Source of the DNA: an uncultured Olsenella sp.
GTDB taxonomy: Bacteria > Actinomycetota > Coriobacteriia > Coriobacteriales > Atopobiaceae
DNA length: 60,247 nt
Assembly: GCA_934660915.1 (NCBI GenBank)
Contig: CAKUIF010000013.1
Span: forward strand, 1-60,247
Reading direction: 5' to 3'
The number at the start of each line of letters is the position of its first letter. Position 1 is the stretch's first letter. Of this stretch, positions 27,077-34,949 are shown piece after piece. A program made the translations under genes and the position numbers. The notes under the pieces were generated by a model. The model worked only from the letters and a program-made list of their open reading frames with translations. It searched no databases and was not told the DNA's origin.

Positions 27077-28255
27077 CTACGGCTCAGCCTGCTGCCCAGG
27101 CCACAGGCGGTTGCCCGCAAGCCCCCAGCCGACGGGCTTCGCGAGGGCGTTCGCCACGGCATCTTTGGCGGACTCCACGTTGGCGCTGATGGTCGCCCCC
27201 AAAAGCTCGCGCACCAGGTCCTTCGTGCGCTGATCGGCGGCGGTGAGCGCCGTGAGGACCTTCTGGATAGACTGCGCGCTCGCCAAGATCTCGTCCAGGC
27301 GCGAGGCGCCTCCCGCTTGGAGCACGTCGAAGAGCTCGTCCGTGAACCGCTCGCGCTCGTCGGGGTCCATGCCGTCGAGCCAGCCGGCGAGCGCGGCGTT
27401 CATGCGCTCGCAATCCGGCTCGAGGCTCTCGGCCTCCACAAGCCCGCCGGGCCCGACCTGCCAGGTCATCGGGTCGTGCTGAAGCGCCCCGTCGGCCGAG
27501 CTCCTCACGATGAGCTTCTCCGTGCCGTCGTCGAAGAGCATGCCGACGATGTCGTAGGCGGGGATGATGTGGGAGAACGTGCGGCCGAGCACCTCGCCGG
27601 CGCGCGCGGGCGCGGCTCCCGGCCACATGCCGGGGCCGTCGTTGCTCCACACGCGCACCAAGCAGGGGCGAAGCCGTTCCGGCAGCACCGTCGCCGCATA
27701 CGCCGCGAGAATCCCGCCCTTCGAGTGGCCGCCGACGTAGAGCCGGCGGCCCTCCGCTACGGCGCGCGCGGCCTCACGCTCAAGATAAGCCGCGGCAGAG
27801 CGCTGGGCCCCCGTCACGCGGAAGCTCAGCATGAAGTCCTCTTTCCAACCGACGAGGCTGTTGTCCGTGCCGCGAAACGAAACGTACGAGCACCCGTCGG
27901 GCAAGTCGACGGTTAGGGCGGCGAACTGGAGCGTCCGCTCGTCGTCGGTGACGTCAACGTAGTCGCGCACCATGGCGCAGCTGAAGCGCGCGGACTCGCC
28001 GAGCGCCCGGACGAAGCGGCCGTCGATCGAGGCGAGCGAGCGGACCCACGGCGCGATGTTCTCCCCTGCCGCGCGCGAAAGGAACGCCTCGCAGGCCCTG
28101 CGCACGCTCAGCCGCGCGAGTCCGCATGTGTCCGCGATGCCGCGGAAATCGAGGTATGACAGGCTCGCCAATATAACGTTGTCGACGTCGTTGAAGGGAC
28201 GCTCGCCCAGCAAGACGTCCCCGCGCATTTCAAGGTAGTCCCTCACGTCAGCCAT
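27077..28255 (-). CDS. Lipase-fold protein, DUF2974 (Mbeg1-like)
   Basis: A 392-residue alpha/beta-hydrolase-like protein. The nucleophile elbow is GGHSKGG (Ser178), preceded by the oxyanion-loop-like SYVSFRGTDNSLVGWKEDF, both typical of DUF2974/Mbeg1 proteins related to lipases. A C-terminal helical part (about 300-392) follows. No signal peptide is seen, so an intracellular esterase or lipase acting on an unknown substrate is most likely. AGGAGG lies just before ATG 28255. It follows the M42 peptidase gene on the same strand (57-base gap) and may share its transcript. Confidence 0.85.
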   Translation of the reverse strand: MADVRDYLEMRGDVLLGERPFNDVDNVILASLSYLDFRGIADTCGLARLSVRRACEAFLSRAAGENIAPWVRSLASIDGRFVRALGESARFSCAMVRDYVDVTDDERTLQFAALTVDLPDGCSYVSFRGTDNSLVGWKEDFMLSFRVTGAQRSAAAYLEREAARAVAEGRRLYVGGHSKGGILAAYAATVLPERLRPCLVRVWSNDGPGMWPGAAPARAGEVLGRTFSHIIPAYDIVGMLFDDGTEKLIVRSSADGALQHDPMTWQVGPGGLVEAESLEPDCERMNAALAGWLDGMDPDERERFTDELFDVLQAGGASRLDEILASAQSIQKVLTALTAADQRTKDLVRELLGATISANVESAKDAVANALAKPVGWGLAGNRLWPGQQAEP

Positions 28256-28312
28256 GTGACCTCCTCTCCCCGCGCCGTGGGCATCGCCGCGGGCCGTGAA
28301 TCCCCAGGGGCC

Positions 28313-29332
28313 TTATCGCTCCACGAAGGCTCGGACGAGCTCGAAGGTGTTGCGGACGCCCTCCACGTGGGAGCGCTCGTAATTGTGGCTCGCGTAGACG
28401 CCCGGGCCGATGAGGCCGTGGCGGATGTCGTAGCCTGCGCGCAGCGTCGCCTCGACGTCGGAGCTGTAGTGCGGGTACACGTCGATGGCGTAGCCGAGCT
28501 CAAGCTCGCGGGCGATGGAGGCGAGCTCGCTCACCAGGTCGTAGTTGTACGGGCCGCCCGAGTCCTTGGCGCAGATGGAGACCTTGCGCTCGGTGCACCC
28601 AAGGTCGTCGCCCACGCAGCCCATGTCCACGCTCAGCATGTCGAGCGTGTCGGCGGGCACGAAGGCGCCGCCATGCCCGACCTCCTCGTAAACGGTGAAG
28701 AGGAGGTAGACCTTACGGGCAAGCGAGACCCTGCCCTCGGCGACCTCGCGCGCGAGGCCCAGAAGAATGGCGGCGGAGAGCTTGTCGTCCAGAAAGCGGC
28801 TCTTTATGTAGCCGCTCGGGGTCACGGTCGTGCGCGGGTCCATGGCGATGATGTCGCCCGCCTGGATGCCGAGCTCCGCCACGCCCTTCTTTGTGTCGAC
28901 GTTCTCGTCGAGCAGGATCTCCATGTTCTTCTCGACCTGCTCGACCTTCTCGTCGGCGACGTGGCTCGAGGGCTCGGTGTTCAAGACGACGCCCGTGTAG
29001 ACGCGGCCGTTGCGCGTGTGCACCGTGCAGTTCTCACCGTCGGCGGTCGACCACTGGTGGCCGCCGAGCGTGGTGGGGCGCAGGCGGCCGTTGTCCTTGA
29101 CGGAGCGGACCATGGCGCCGAGCGTGTCGACGTGGCTGGCAAGCACGAGAGGACGGCCCTTTCCGCCGAGCTCCACGAGCACGTTGCCCTTGTTGGAGAG
29201 CTCAGGCGCAAAGCCCATGCTCTCGAGCGTCTTCGACACGTGCGCGGCCACCTTGGAGGTGAAGCCGGTGGGGCTCGGGATGGAGGTGAGCTCGCTGAGC
29301 TGCTCGGTTATGTAGTCGACCACGGAATCCAT
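28313..29332 (-). CDS. M42-family metallo-aminopeptidase
   Basis: The 339-residue protein has the M42 (glutamyl aminopeptidase / deblocking aminopeptidase) layout: SHVDTLGAMV (H67, D69 metal and catalytic site), the bridging Asp in FLDDKLSAAI, the catalytic Glu pair in VYEEVGHGG, the metal Asp in VDMGCVGDD and the last His in ASHNYERSH. Such enzymes form large tetrahedral complexes and trim peptides in the cytoplasm. AAGGAGGG precedes ATG 29332. Substrate preference cannot be read here. Confidence 0.92.
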   Translation of the reverse strand: MDSVVDYITEQLSELTSIPSPTGFTSKVAAHVSKTLESMGFAPELSNKGNVLVELGGKGRPLVLASHVDTLGAMVRSVKDNGRLRPTTLGGHQWSTADGENCTVHTRNGRVYTGVVLNTEPSSHVADEKVEQVEKNMEILLDENVDTKKGVAELGIQAGDIIAMDPRTTVTPSGYIKSRFLDDKLSAAILLGLAREVAEGRVSLARKVYLLFTVYEEVGHGGAFVPADTLDMLSVDMGCVGDDLGCTERKVSICAKDSGGPYNYDLVSELASIARELELGYAIDVYPHYSSDVEATLRAGYDIRHGLIGPGVYASHNYERSHVEGVRNTFELVRAFVER

Positions 29333-29367
29333 GCGTTGTACCCTCCTTGAGTTTTGGGATGAAATAC

Positions 29368-29409
29368 AAAAAGAAGTGCCCGGCCGCGCGCGTGGGCGGA
29401 GCCGGACAC
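29368..29409 (-). terminator. Terminator of the alcohol dehydrogenase gene
   Basis: On the minus strand GTGTCCGGC (29409-29401) pairs with GCCGGGCAC (29384-29376), one wobble pair, followed by TTCTTTTT. It lies beyond the palindromic repeats that follow the dehydrogenase stop. Confidence 0.65.
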
Positions 29410-29426
29410 GTCAGTCTATTGTGCCA

Positions 29427-29489
29427 TGAACAGGGGACGCACCCCCGTTCACGCCAAGATGCTATGAACAGGGGTACGTCCCCTGTTCA
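29427..29489. repeat. Two related palindromes (REP-like)
   Basis: 29465-29489 is TGAACAGGGG-N5-CCCCTGTTCA, a perfect 10-bp stem. 29427-29451 is a diverged copy with ends TGAAC and GTTCA. They are in tandem, 13 bases apart, next to the stop codon of the dehydrogenase gene. The pattern resembles intergenic REP elements mobilised by RAYT transposases. Confidence 0.8.
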
Positions 29490-29492
29490 CGC

Positions 29493-30659
29493 TTACGCGG
29501 AGGGGCAGATCTTCTTGAAGAGCTCGATGACGTCGTCGAGCGTGGCCTCGCGCGGGTTGCCGGGGAAGCAGGCGTCGGCCATGGCGTCCTTGGCCAGGAC
29601 CTCGATCTCGTCGGCCTTCATGGCCTCGCAGACGTGCGGGATCTGCACATCGGCGGAGAGCTGCTTGACGGCGGCGATGGCGGCGTCGGCAGCCTCGTCC
29701 TCGCTCATGCCGGTGGTGTCGACGCCCATGGCGACGGCGACCTCAGCCAGGCGCTTGGTCACGACGGGCTTGTTGAACTCCATCGCGATCGGCAGCAGCA
29801 TGGCGCAGGCGACGCCGTGGGGAGTGTCGTAGTGGGCGGAAAGCGTGTGGGCCATGGCGTGGTCGATGCCGAGGCCGACGTTGGAGAAGCCCATGCCGGC
29901 GATGTACTGGCCGAGCGCCATGCCCTCGCGGCCGGAGGCCGGAACGCCGCTCTTCGCCTCGGCGACGGAGTCGCGCAGGTTCTTGGAGATGAGCTCGATG
30001 GCCTTGAAGTGGAACATGTCGGAGAGCTCCCAGGCGCCCTTGGTGGTGTAGCCCTCGATGGCGTGGGTGAGCGCGTCCATGCCGGTTGCGGCGGTGAGGC
30101 CGGCGGGCATGGAGGCCATCATGTCGGGGTCGACGACGGCGACCTCGGGGATGTCGTTGGTGTCGACGCAGACGAACTTGCGGACCTTCTCGGGGTCGGT
30201 GATCACGTAGTTGATGGTGACCTCGGCCGCGGTGCCGGCGGTGGTGGGCACGGCGATGGTGAAGACGGCGTGGTTCTTTGTGGGGGCGACGCCCTCGAGG
30301 GAGCGCACGTCGGCGAACTCGGGGTTCTCGATGATGATGCCGATGGCCTTGGCGGTGTCCATGGAGGAGCCGCCGCCGATGGTCACGATGCAGTCGGCCT
30401 CGGCAGCCTTGTACGCCTCGACGCCGTCCTGGACGTTCTTGATGGTGGGGTTGGGCTTGATCTCGGAGTAAAGGGACCAGGCGATGCCGGCGGCGTCGAG
30501 CTCGTCGGTGACCTTGGAGGTCACGCCGAACTTGACGAGGTCGGGGTCGGAGCAGACGAAGACCTTCTTGTAGCCGCGACGGGTAATCTCGCCCGGGATC
30601 TCCTTGATGGCGCCCTTGCCGTGGTAGCTGACGGTGTTGAGGACAAAACGATTAGCCAT
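29493..30659 (-). CDS. Iron-containing (group III) alcohol dehydrogenase, FucO-like
   Basis: The 388-residue protein is an NAD(P)-dependent alcohol dehydrogenase of the iron-activated family. Nucleotide-binding GGGSSMDTAK, and the metal ligands in MDALTHAIEGY and DHAMAHTLSAHYDTPHG, are all present. The sequence resembles lactaldehyde:propanediol oxidoreductase (FucO) and related butanol dehydrogenases, so it likely reduces a short aldehyde to regenerate NAD+ in fermentation; substrate is inferred. The start ATG 30659 has GGAGG 8 bases before it. It is a single gene between a terminator and the dap operon. Codon use is highly regular, as for a well expressed gene. Confidence 0.93.
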   Translation of the reverse strand: MANRFVLNTVSYHGKGAIKEIPGEITRRGYKKVFVCSDPDLVKFGVTSKVTDELDAAGIAWSLYSEIKPNPTIKNVQDGVEAYKAAEADCIVTIGGGSSMDTAKAIGIIIENPEFADVRSLEGVAPTKNHAVFTIAVPTTAGTAAEVTINYVITDPEKVRKFVCVDTNDIPEVAVVDPDMMASMPAGLTAATGMDALTHAIEGYTTKGAWELSDMFHFKAIELISKNLRDSVAEAKSGVPASGREGMALGQYIAGMGFSNVGLGIDHAMAHTLSAHYDTPHGVACAMLLPIAMEFNKPVVTKRLAEVAVAMGVDTTGMSEDEAADAAIAAVKQLSADVQIPHVCEAMKADEIEVLAKDAMADACFPGNPREATLDDVIELFKKICPSA

Positions 30660-30796
30660 GCCGATTCCTCCGTTGCTTTGAAATAAGGCCGACCCCCTGT
30701 CGGCCTGCACCCGTTTAGTTTACCCAGAGCAAAACGTTTATATTGCGTTTATACCGCTCGCGGGGGAATCCCGCCCGCTCGGCTGGAACTACACAA

Positions 30797-30830
30797 GACG
30801 GCCCCCGGAGTGCTACATCCGGGGGCCGTC
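30797..30830 (-). terminator. Strong hairpin ending the lysine-biosynthesis operon
   Basis: A perfect 13-bp stem (30797-30809 with 30818-30830) and an 8-base loop lie 28 bases after the dapH stop. The U-tract is poor, so it may act as a transcript-stabilising hairpin or a non-canonical terminator. Confidence 0.65.
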
Positions 30831-30858
30831 AGTGCTCGGTATGGGAAGCCGAATGCGC

Positions 30859-31563
30859 CTAGAGGTTCCTCAGCGCGTCGACGAGGGAGACCTTACCGGC
30901 CGCGACCTCGTCGGCCTGCTTGATCACGCGGGCGGGCACGCCGGCGACGACGGCGCCGGCGGGGACGTCCTCAACGCACACGGCGCCCGCCGCGACGACG
31001 GCGCCGCGCCCCACGCGCACGCCCTCGAGAACCACGGCGTTCGCGCCGATGAGCACGTCGTCCTCGATGACCACGGGCGTGGCGCTGGCGGGCTCGACGA
31101 CGCCGGCGAGCACGGTTCCCGCGCCGATGTGGCACCTCTTGCCCACGGTCGCGCGCCCGCCCAGGACGGCGCCCATGTCGATCATCGTGCCCTCGCCGAT
31201 GACGGAGCCGATGTTGATGACGGCGCCCATCATGATGACGGCGTTGTCGCCGATCTCGACCTTCTCGCGGATGATGGCGCCCGGCTCGATGCGCGCGTGG
31301 ATGTCGAGCTTGCTCAGCATGGGCACGCCGGTGTTGCGGCCGTCGTTCTCGACGACCTTGTCGGCGATGGCGTCGGACGCCGCCTCGAGGACGGGGCCGA
31401 GCTTCTCCCAATCGGCGAAGACGACCTTGCAGGAGTCGCTGCCGAAGACGTGGTCGGCGCACGAGAGGTCGATCTGTGCGCCCTCCTTGAGCTTGAGGTA
31501 GACCTTGACCGGAGTCTTCTTCGGGGCGGTCGCGATGTAGTTGATGATCTCCTGTGCGTCCAT
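30859..31563 (-). CDS. dapH: Tetrahydrodipicolinate N-acetyltransferase
   Basis: DapH acetylates tetrahydrodipicolinate with acetyl-CoA, the first step of the acetylase branch of diaminopimelate and lysine synthesis. The 234-residue protein has the N-terminal DapH helical domain (MDAQEIINYIATAPKKTPVKVY) and a left-handed beta-helix of hexapeptide repeats (IREKVEIGDNAVIMMGAVIN, then VIGEGTMIDMGAVLGGRATV). Its short length and missing DapD-type N-terminal domain separate it from the succinyl enzyme. It is the last gene of lysA-dapA-dapB-dapH. The downstream acetylase-branch deacetylase and aminotransferase are not in this operon. Confidence 0.93.
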   Translation of the reverse strand: MDAQEIINYIATAPKKTPVKVYLKLKEGAQIDLSCADHVFGSDSCKVVFADWEKLGPVLEAASDAIADKVVENDGRNTGVPMLSKLDIHARIEPGAIIREKVEIGDNAVIMMGAVINIGSVIGEGTMIDMGAVLGGRATVGKRCHIGAGTVLAGVVEPASATPVVIEDDVLIGANAVVLEGVRVGRGAVVAAGAVCVEDVPAGAVVAGVPARVIKQADEVAAGKVSLVDALRNL

Positions 31564-31608
31564 TGGGCAGGTGAGTCCTTTCTGGGGAAAGCGGCGGGGT
31601 TAGCCGCC

Positions 31609-32355
31609 CTATTCGAACATGAGCTGGTCGAAGGTGTAGAAGCCGTTCTCTTTGCGCGCGAGCAGCCGCTTGGCCGCGGCGACGGCGCCGTTGACGAAGA
31701 TCTGGCGGCTCGTCGCGCGGTGCGTAAGACAGACCTCCTCGTCGGTGCCGAAGAAGTGCACCTCGTGCGTGCCCGCGACAGTGCCGCCGCGAAGCGAGTG
31801 CATGCCGATCTCCTTAGCGGGGCGCTCCCCCACCATGCCCTCGCGGCCATAGGCCACGGCGCACTCATGGTTGGGGTCGACGGCGTCGAGCAGCAGCACC
31901 GCGGTGCCGGAGGGAGCGTCGACCTTCTTGTTGTGGTGGGTCTCCACGATCTCGCAGTCCCACTCGCCGAGGGCCAGCGCCGCCTGGGCGCAGGCGCGTT
32001 TGAGGGCGGCGACGCCGAGCGAGTAGTTGAAGGAGTGGATTACGCGCGTCTTCTGGCCGAGGGCGCGCAGGCGGCCGAGCTCCTCGTCGTCGAAGCCCGT
32101 GGTGCCCGACACGAGGGCCGCGCCGGTGCGCTCGACGTAGGCGAGCACGTGAGGAAGGCCCGCCTTGTTCGAGAAGTCGATGACGAGGTCGACCACGGGC
32201 GCGCGGCCGTCGAGCTCGTCGGCGTTGTCCACATCGTAGATGCCCTCGACGGCAAAGCCGCCGTCGGCGTCGAGCTTCTGGGCGATGAGCTTGCCCATGC
32301 GGCCGCCGCCGACGAGAATCACGCTCGTGAGCTGCACGTCCCCTGCGTTAGTCAA
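31609..32355 (-). CDS. dapB: 4-hydroxy-tetrahydrodipicolinate reductase
   Basis: DapB reduces the DapA product to tetrahydrodipicolinate with NAD(P)H. The 248-residue protein has the nucleotide loop VILVGGGRMG, the SGTTGF motif and the signature VETHHNKKVDAPSGTA with the catalytic His and Lys. The most upstream start is TTG 32355, which overlaps the dapA stop by 8 bases and has AGGGGG upstream; an internal GTG (QLTSVIL) is a possible alternative, so the first ten residues are uncertain. It lies between dapA and dapH. Confidence 0.93.
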   Translation of the reverse strand: MTNAGDVQLTSVILVGGGRMGKLIAQKLDADGGFAVEGIYDVDNADELDGRAPVVDLVIDFSNKAGLPHVLAYVERTGAALVSGTTGFDDEELGRLRALGQKTRVIHSFNYSLGVAALKRACAQAALALGEWDCEIVETHHNKKVDAPSGTAVLLLDAVDPNHECAVAYGREGMVGERPAKEIGMHSLRGGTVAGTHEVHFFGTDEEVCLTHRATSRQIFVNGAVAAAKRLLARKENGFYTFDQLMFE

Positions 32356-33238
32356 TCAAACCAGCCCCCTTCATCGCGGCGTAGAGGCGCTCGCGGTCGG
32401 AATCAGTCATGGGCCAAAGCGGCTTACGGTAATTCTCTTCGAGAAGGCCCATCTTTGCCAAGGCTGCCTTGACCGGAATCGGGTTGACCTCGCAGAAGAG
32501 CGAGTGGATGAGCTCGAGGTTGTCGAGCTGGAGCTTACGGGCTCCCGCCACGTCGCCGGCGAGGAACTTGGCGCACAGGTCGTGGACGGTGCGCGGGGCG
32601 ACGTCGGCCCACACCGAGATGACGCCCACGGCGCCGAGCGACATCAGGGGCACGATCATGTCGTCGTTGCCGCTCATCATGTGGAAGTCGTCCGACAGGC
32701 AGTGCGCGATGCTCGCGGCGTAGGAGATGTCGCCGGAGGCCTCCTTGATGCCCCAGGCGTTGGGGTGCACAGAGAGGCGCTCGACCACGGCGGGGCTGAT
32801 CTTGCAGCCGGTGCGGCCGGGGATGTTGTAGAGGATGCACGGCACGTTGACGACGTCCATGACGTCGGCGAGGTGGTGGTACATGCCCTCCTCGTTGGTC
32901 TTGTTGTAGTAGGGCGAGATGATGAGCAGGCCGTCGACGCCGAGCTTCTGCAGCTCGAGCGACTTGCGCAGAGACTCGCCGGTGCAGTTGGAGCCCGAGC
33001 CGCCGATCACGGGGACGCGGCCGGCGACGCGCTGCACGACGCACTCGGCGACCGACAGGTCCTCGGAGTCCGTCATCGTGGCGGACTCGCCCGTGGTACC
33101 GAGCACGAGGATGCCGTCGGTGCCGTTGGCCAGGTGGAAGTCGACGAGCCCCTCGAGGCGCTCGAAGTCGACGCTGCCGTCCTTCTTGAACGGGGTGACG
33201 AGTGCGACGACGGATCCGGTGAGGTTGTTCATGTCCAT
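32348..33238 (-). CDS. dapA: 4-hydroxy-tetrahydrodipicolinate synthase
   Basis: DapA condenses pyruvate with aspartate semialdehyde, the first committed lysine step. The 296-residue (beta/alpha)8 protein carries the LGTTGES loop, the catalytic Tyr in CILYNIPGRTG and the Schiff-base Lys in WGIKEASGD. I start at ATG 33238 (MDMNNLTGSVVALVTP), which has AAAGGAA upstream, instead of the longer reading to 33274. A short perfect hairpin (AGAAGGGC with GCCCTTCT) lies in the 55-base gap after lysA. Confidence 0.96.
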   Translation of the reverse strand: MDMNNLTGSVVALVTPFKKDGSVDFERLEGLVDFHLANGTDGILVLGTTGESATMTDSEDLSVAECVVQRVAGRVPVIGGSGSNCTGESLRKSLELQKLGVDGLLIISPYYNKTNEEGMYHHLADVMDVVNVPCILYNIPGRTGCKISPAVVERLSVHPNAWGIKEASGDISYAASIAHCLSDDFHMMSGNDDMIVPLMSLGAVGVISVWADVAPRTVHDLCAKFLAGDVAGARKLQLDNLELIHSLFCEVNPIPVKAALAKMGLLEENYRKPLWPMTDSDRERLYAAMKGAGLID

Positions 33239-33293
33239 GGCGCGGTTCCTTTCATTGATTATGTTCGATACCAAGAAGGGCTTGCCCTTCTCG

Positions 33294-34571
33294 TCACTTC
33301 TGTGCCAGTGCGGAGAAACGCGGGTCGTCGTCGAAGGTGGCGAAGTAGTCCGCGCGGGTCTCGGCGCGGCGAATCCGCTGTACCCCGCCGTCCTCCTTAA
33401 GCAGCAGCTCGGCCGACCGGAGGCTGCCGTTGTAGTTGTAGCCCATGCTGAAGCCGTGGGCGCCGGCGTCGTGAATGAAGAGCAGATCGCCGATGGTGGT
33501 CTCGGGAAGCATCCGGTCGTGGGCGAACTGGTCGTTGTTCTCGCAGAGGCGTCCGACGACGTTGTAGGCGCGCGTCGCGGGCTCGTCCTCCTTCCCCATC
33601 ACGGTGATGTGGTGGTAGGCGTCGTAGATCGCCGGGCGCATGAGGTTGGCGGCGCACGCGTCGACGCCCAGATAGTCCTTATAGGTGACCTTCTCGTGGA
33701 TGACGCGGGTCACGAGGGCGCCGGCAGGCGCGAGCATCCAGCGGCCGAGCTCGGAGCAGATCTTCACATCCCCCATGCCGGCGGGCACGAGCACGTCCTC
33801 GTAGGCCTGCCGCACGCCCTCGCCGATGGCGGCGATGTCGGCCGCCGGATCCTCCGGGCGGTAGTCGACGCCAATGCCGCCGGAAAGGTCGATGAGCCCC
33901 ACGTGGACGCCGAGCTTATCGCGAAGGCGGACCGCCTCCTCGAACAGCAGGCGAGCAAGGCGCGGGTAGTAGTCGTCTACCTGGGTGTTACTGGCAAGAA
34001 ACGCATGGATTCCGAAGTCCTCGACGCCGAGGGCGGCCAGGCGCGAGAAGGCCTCCTCGAGCTGCGCCACGGTCATGCCGAACTTCGCGTCCTGGGGATT
34101 GCCGATGATGCCGTTGGCCGCCTCGAAGTTGCCGCCGGGGTTCACGCGGCAACACACAATCTTCGGGAGCTCGCCGCCGAGGGCCCGCTCGAGGCAGCCG
34201 ACCATGTCAAGGCTGTCGAGGTTGATGATGGCGCCGAGGTCGCGCGCCTGGCGATAGTCCTCATCGGGGGTGTCGTTGCTCGAGAGCATGATGTCGGTTC
34301 CCGTGACCCCACAGGCCTCGGCGAGCGAAAGCTCGGTGCCGGTCGCGCAGTCGCAGCCGCAGCCCTCCTCGGCGAGGATGCTCACGATCCAGGGGTTGGG
34401 GGTGGCCTTCACGGCAAAGTACTCCTTGAACCCCGGGTTCCACGAGAACGCCTGGTTGAGGGCACGGGCGCGACGGCGAATCTCCGCCTCGTCATAGAGG
34501 TAGAACGGAGTGGGATGCTCGGCGCAGACGGCCTCGAGCTTCTCTTTGCTTATGAAGGGGCGCTTGTCCAT
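33294..34571 (-). CDS. lysA: Diaminopimelate decarboxylase
   Basis: LysA makes lysine from meso-diaminopimelate. The 425-residue PLP enzyme shows the PLP lysine motif (YFAVKATPNP), the FGIHAFLASN-type barrel strands, the glycine loop region DLSGGIGVDY, SELGRWMLAPAG and the C-terminal CENNDQFAHDR with the active-site Cys. The start ATG 34571 follows AAGGAGA; upstream in-frame codons (to 34715) lie inside the lysine riboswitch and are not used. It is the promoter-proximal gene of lysA-dapA-dapB-dapH, so lysine directly controls the pathway through the leader. Confidence 0.96.
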   Translation of the reverse strand: MDKRPFISKEKLEAVCAEHPTPFYLYDEAEIRRRARALNQAFSWNPGFKEYFAVKATPNPWIVSILAEEGCGCDCATGTELSLAEACGVTGTDIMLSSNDTPDEDYRQARDLGAIINLDSLDMVGCLERALGGELPKIVCCRVNPGGNFEAANGIIGNPQDAKFGMTVAQLEEAFSRLAALGVEDFGIHAFLASNTQVDDYYPRLARLLFEEAVRLRDKLGVHVGLIDLSGGIGVDYRPEDPAADIAAIGEGVRQAYEDVLVPAGMGDVKICSELGRWMLAPAGALVTRVIHEKVTYKDYLGVDACAANLMRPAIYDAYHHITVMGKEDEPATRAYNVVGRLCENNDQFAHDRMLPETTIGDLLFIHDAGAHGFSMGYNYNGSLRSAELLLKEDGGVQRIRRAETRADYFATFDDDPRFSALAQK

Positions 34572-34650
34572 GCGCGCGTCTCCTTGCTCTCGAATTCCTC
34601 GGGCGGGCGCGCGATCAGGCGGGCTGCCGGCAAAGAAGCCGGTCCCAGGT

Positions 34651-34814
34651 GATAGCGCTCCCGCGACGTATTGTCGCAGACAGTCCTGAGGGTATTTCCC
34701 GCAGGCCCACCGCATCGTCGTGCCCGACGAGTGCAGTTCGGCGGGCCTCGCCTCCGCTCGGGGTGCTTGCGCCTGCCGGCTCCCCCGGGCTTCTTCGTGC
34801 CCGCTCCTCTATCG
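34651..34814 (-). promoter_or_regulatory. Lysine riboswitch (L box) of the lysA-dap operon
   Basis: The minus-strand leader matches the L-box pattern part by part: 5' GATAGAGGAGCG (P1 start), GGCGAGG followed by CGCCGAA, GGGCCTG, AATACCC, ACTGTC and the closing GGAGCGCTATC. The ends GATAG (34814-34810) and CTATC (34655-34651) pair as P1. The candidate operon promoter ends only about 9 bases before it. Downstream, GCGCGC near 34610-34617 can pair with GCGCGC at 34572-34577 around the lysA ribosome binding site, suggesting translational shut-off when lysine binds. Confidence 0.85.
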
Positions 34815-34822
34815 ATGAGAAG

Positions 34823-34851
34823 ACCCTAGCACCGCCCGCCGCGCGGCTCAA
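34823..34851 (-). promoter_or_regulatory. Promoter of the lysine operon
   Basis: TTGAGC (34851-34846), a 17-base spacer and TAGGGT (34828-34823) read on the minus strand. The expected start is about 34816, directly in front of riboswitch helix P1, which supports both assignments. Confidence 0.6.
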
Positions 34852-34949
34852 CCCAGAACACGTAGATGAAACACTACCGCTACCTTTGCCGAACAAAAGC
34901 CAGATAAGGCGTAGACTCCTGCACAACTACTGTTTGATCGGGAGGCGTC

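Noticed and set aside
34572..34715. N-terminal extension of lysA to an upstream ATG
   Set aside because: The segment is the lysine riboswitch and the expression platform; ATG 34571 has the good ribosome binding site and matches the family start.
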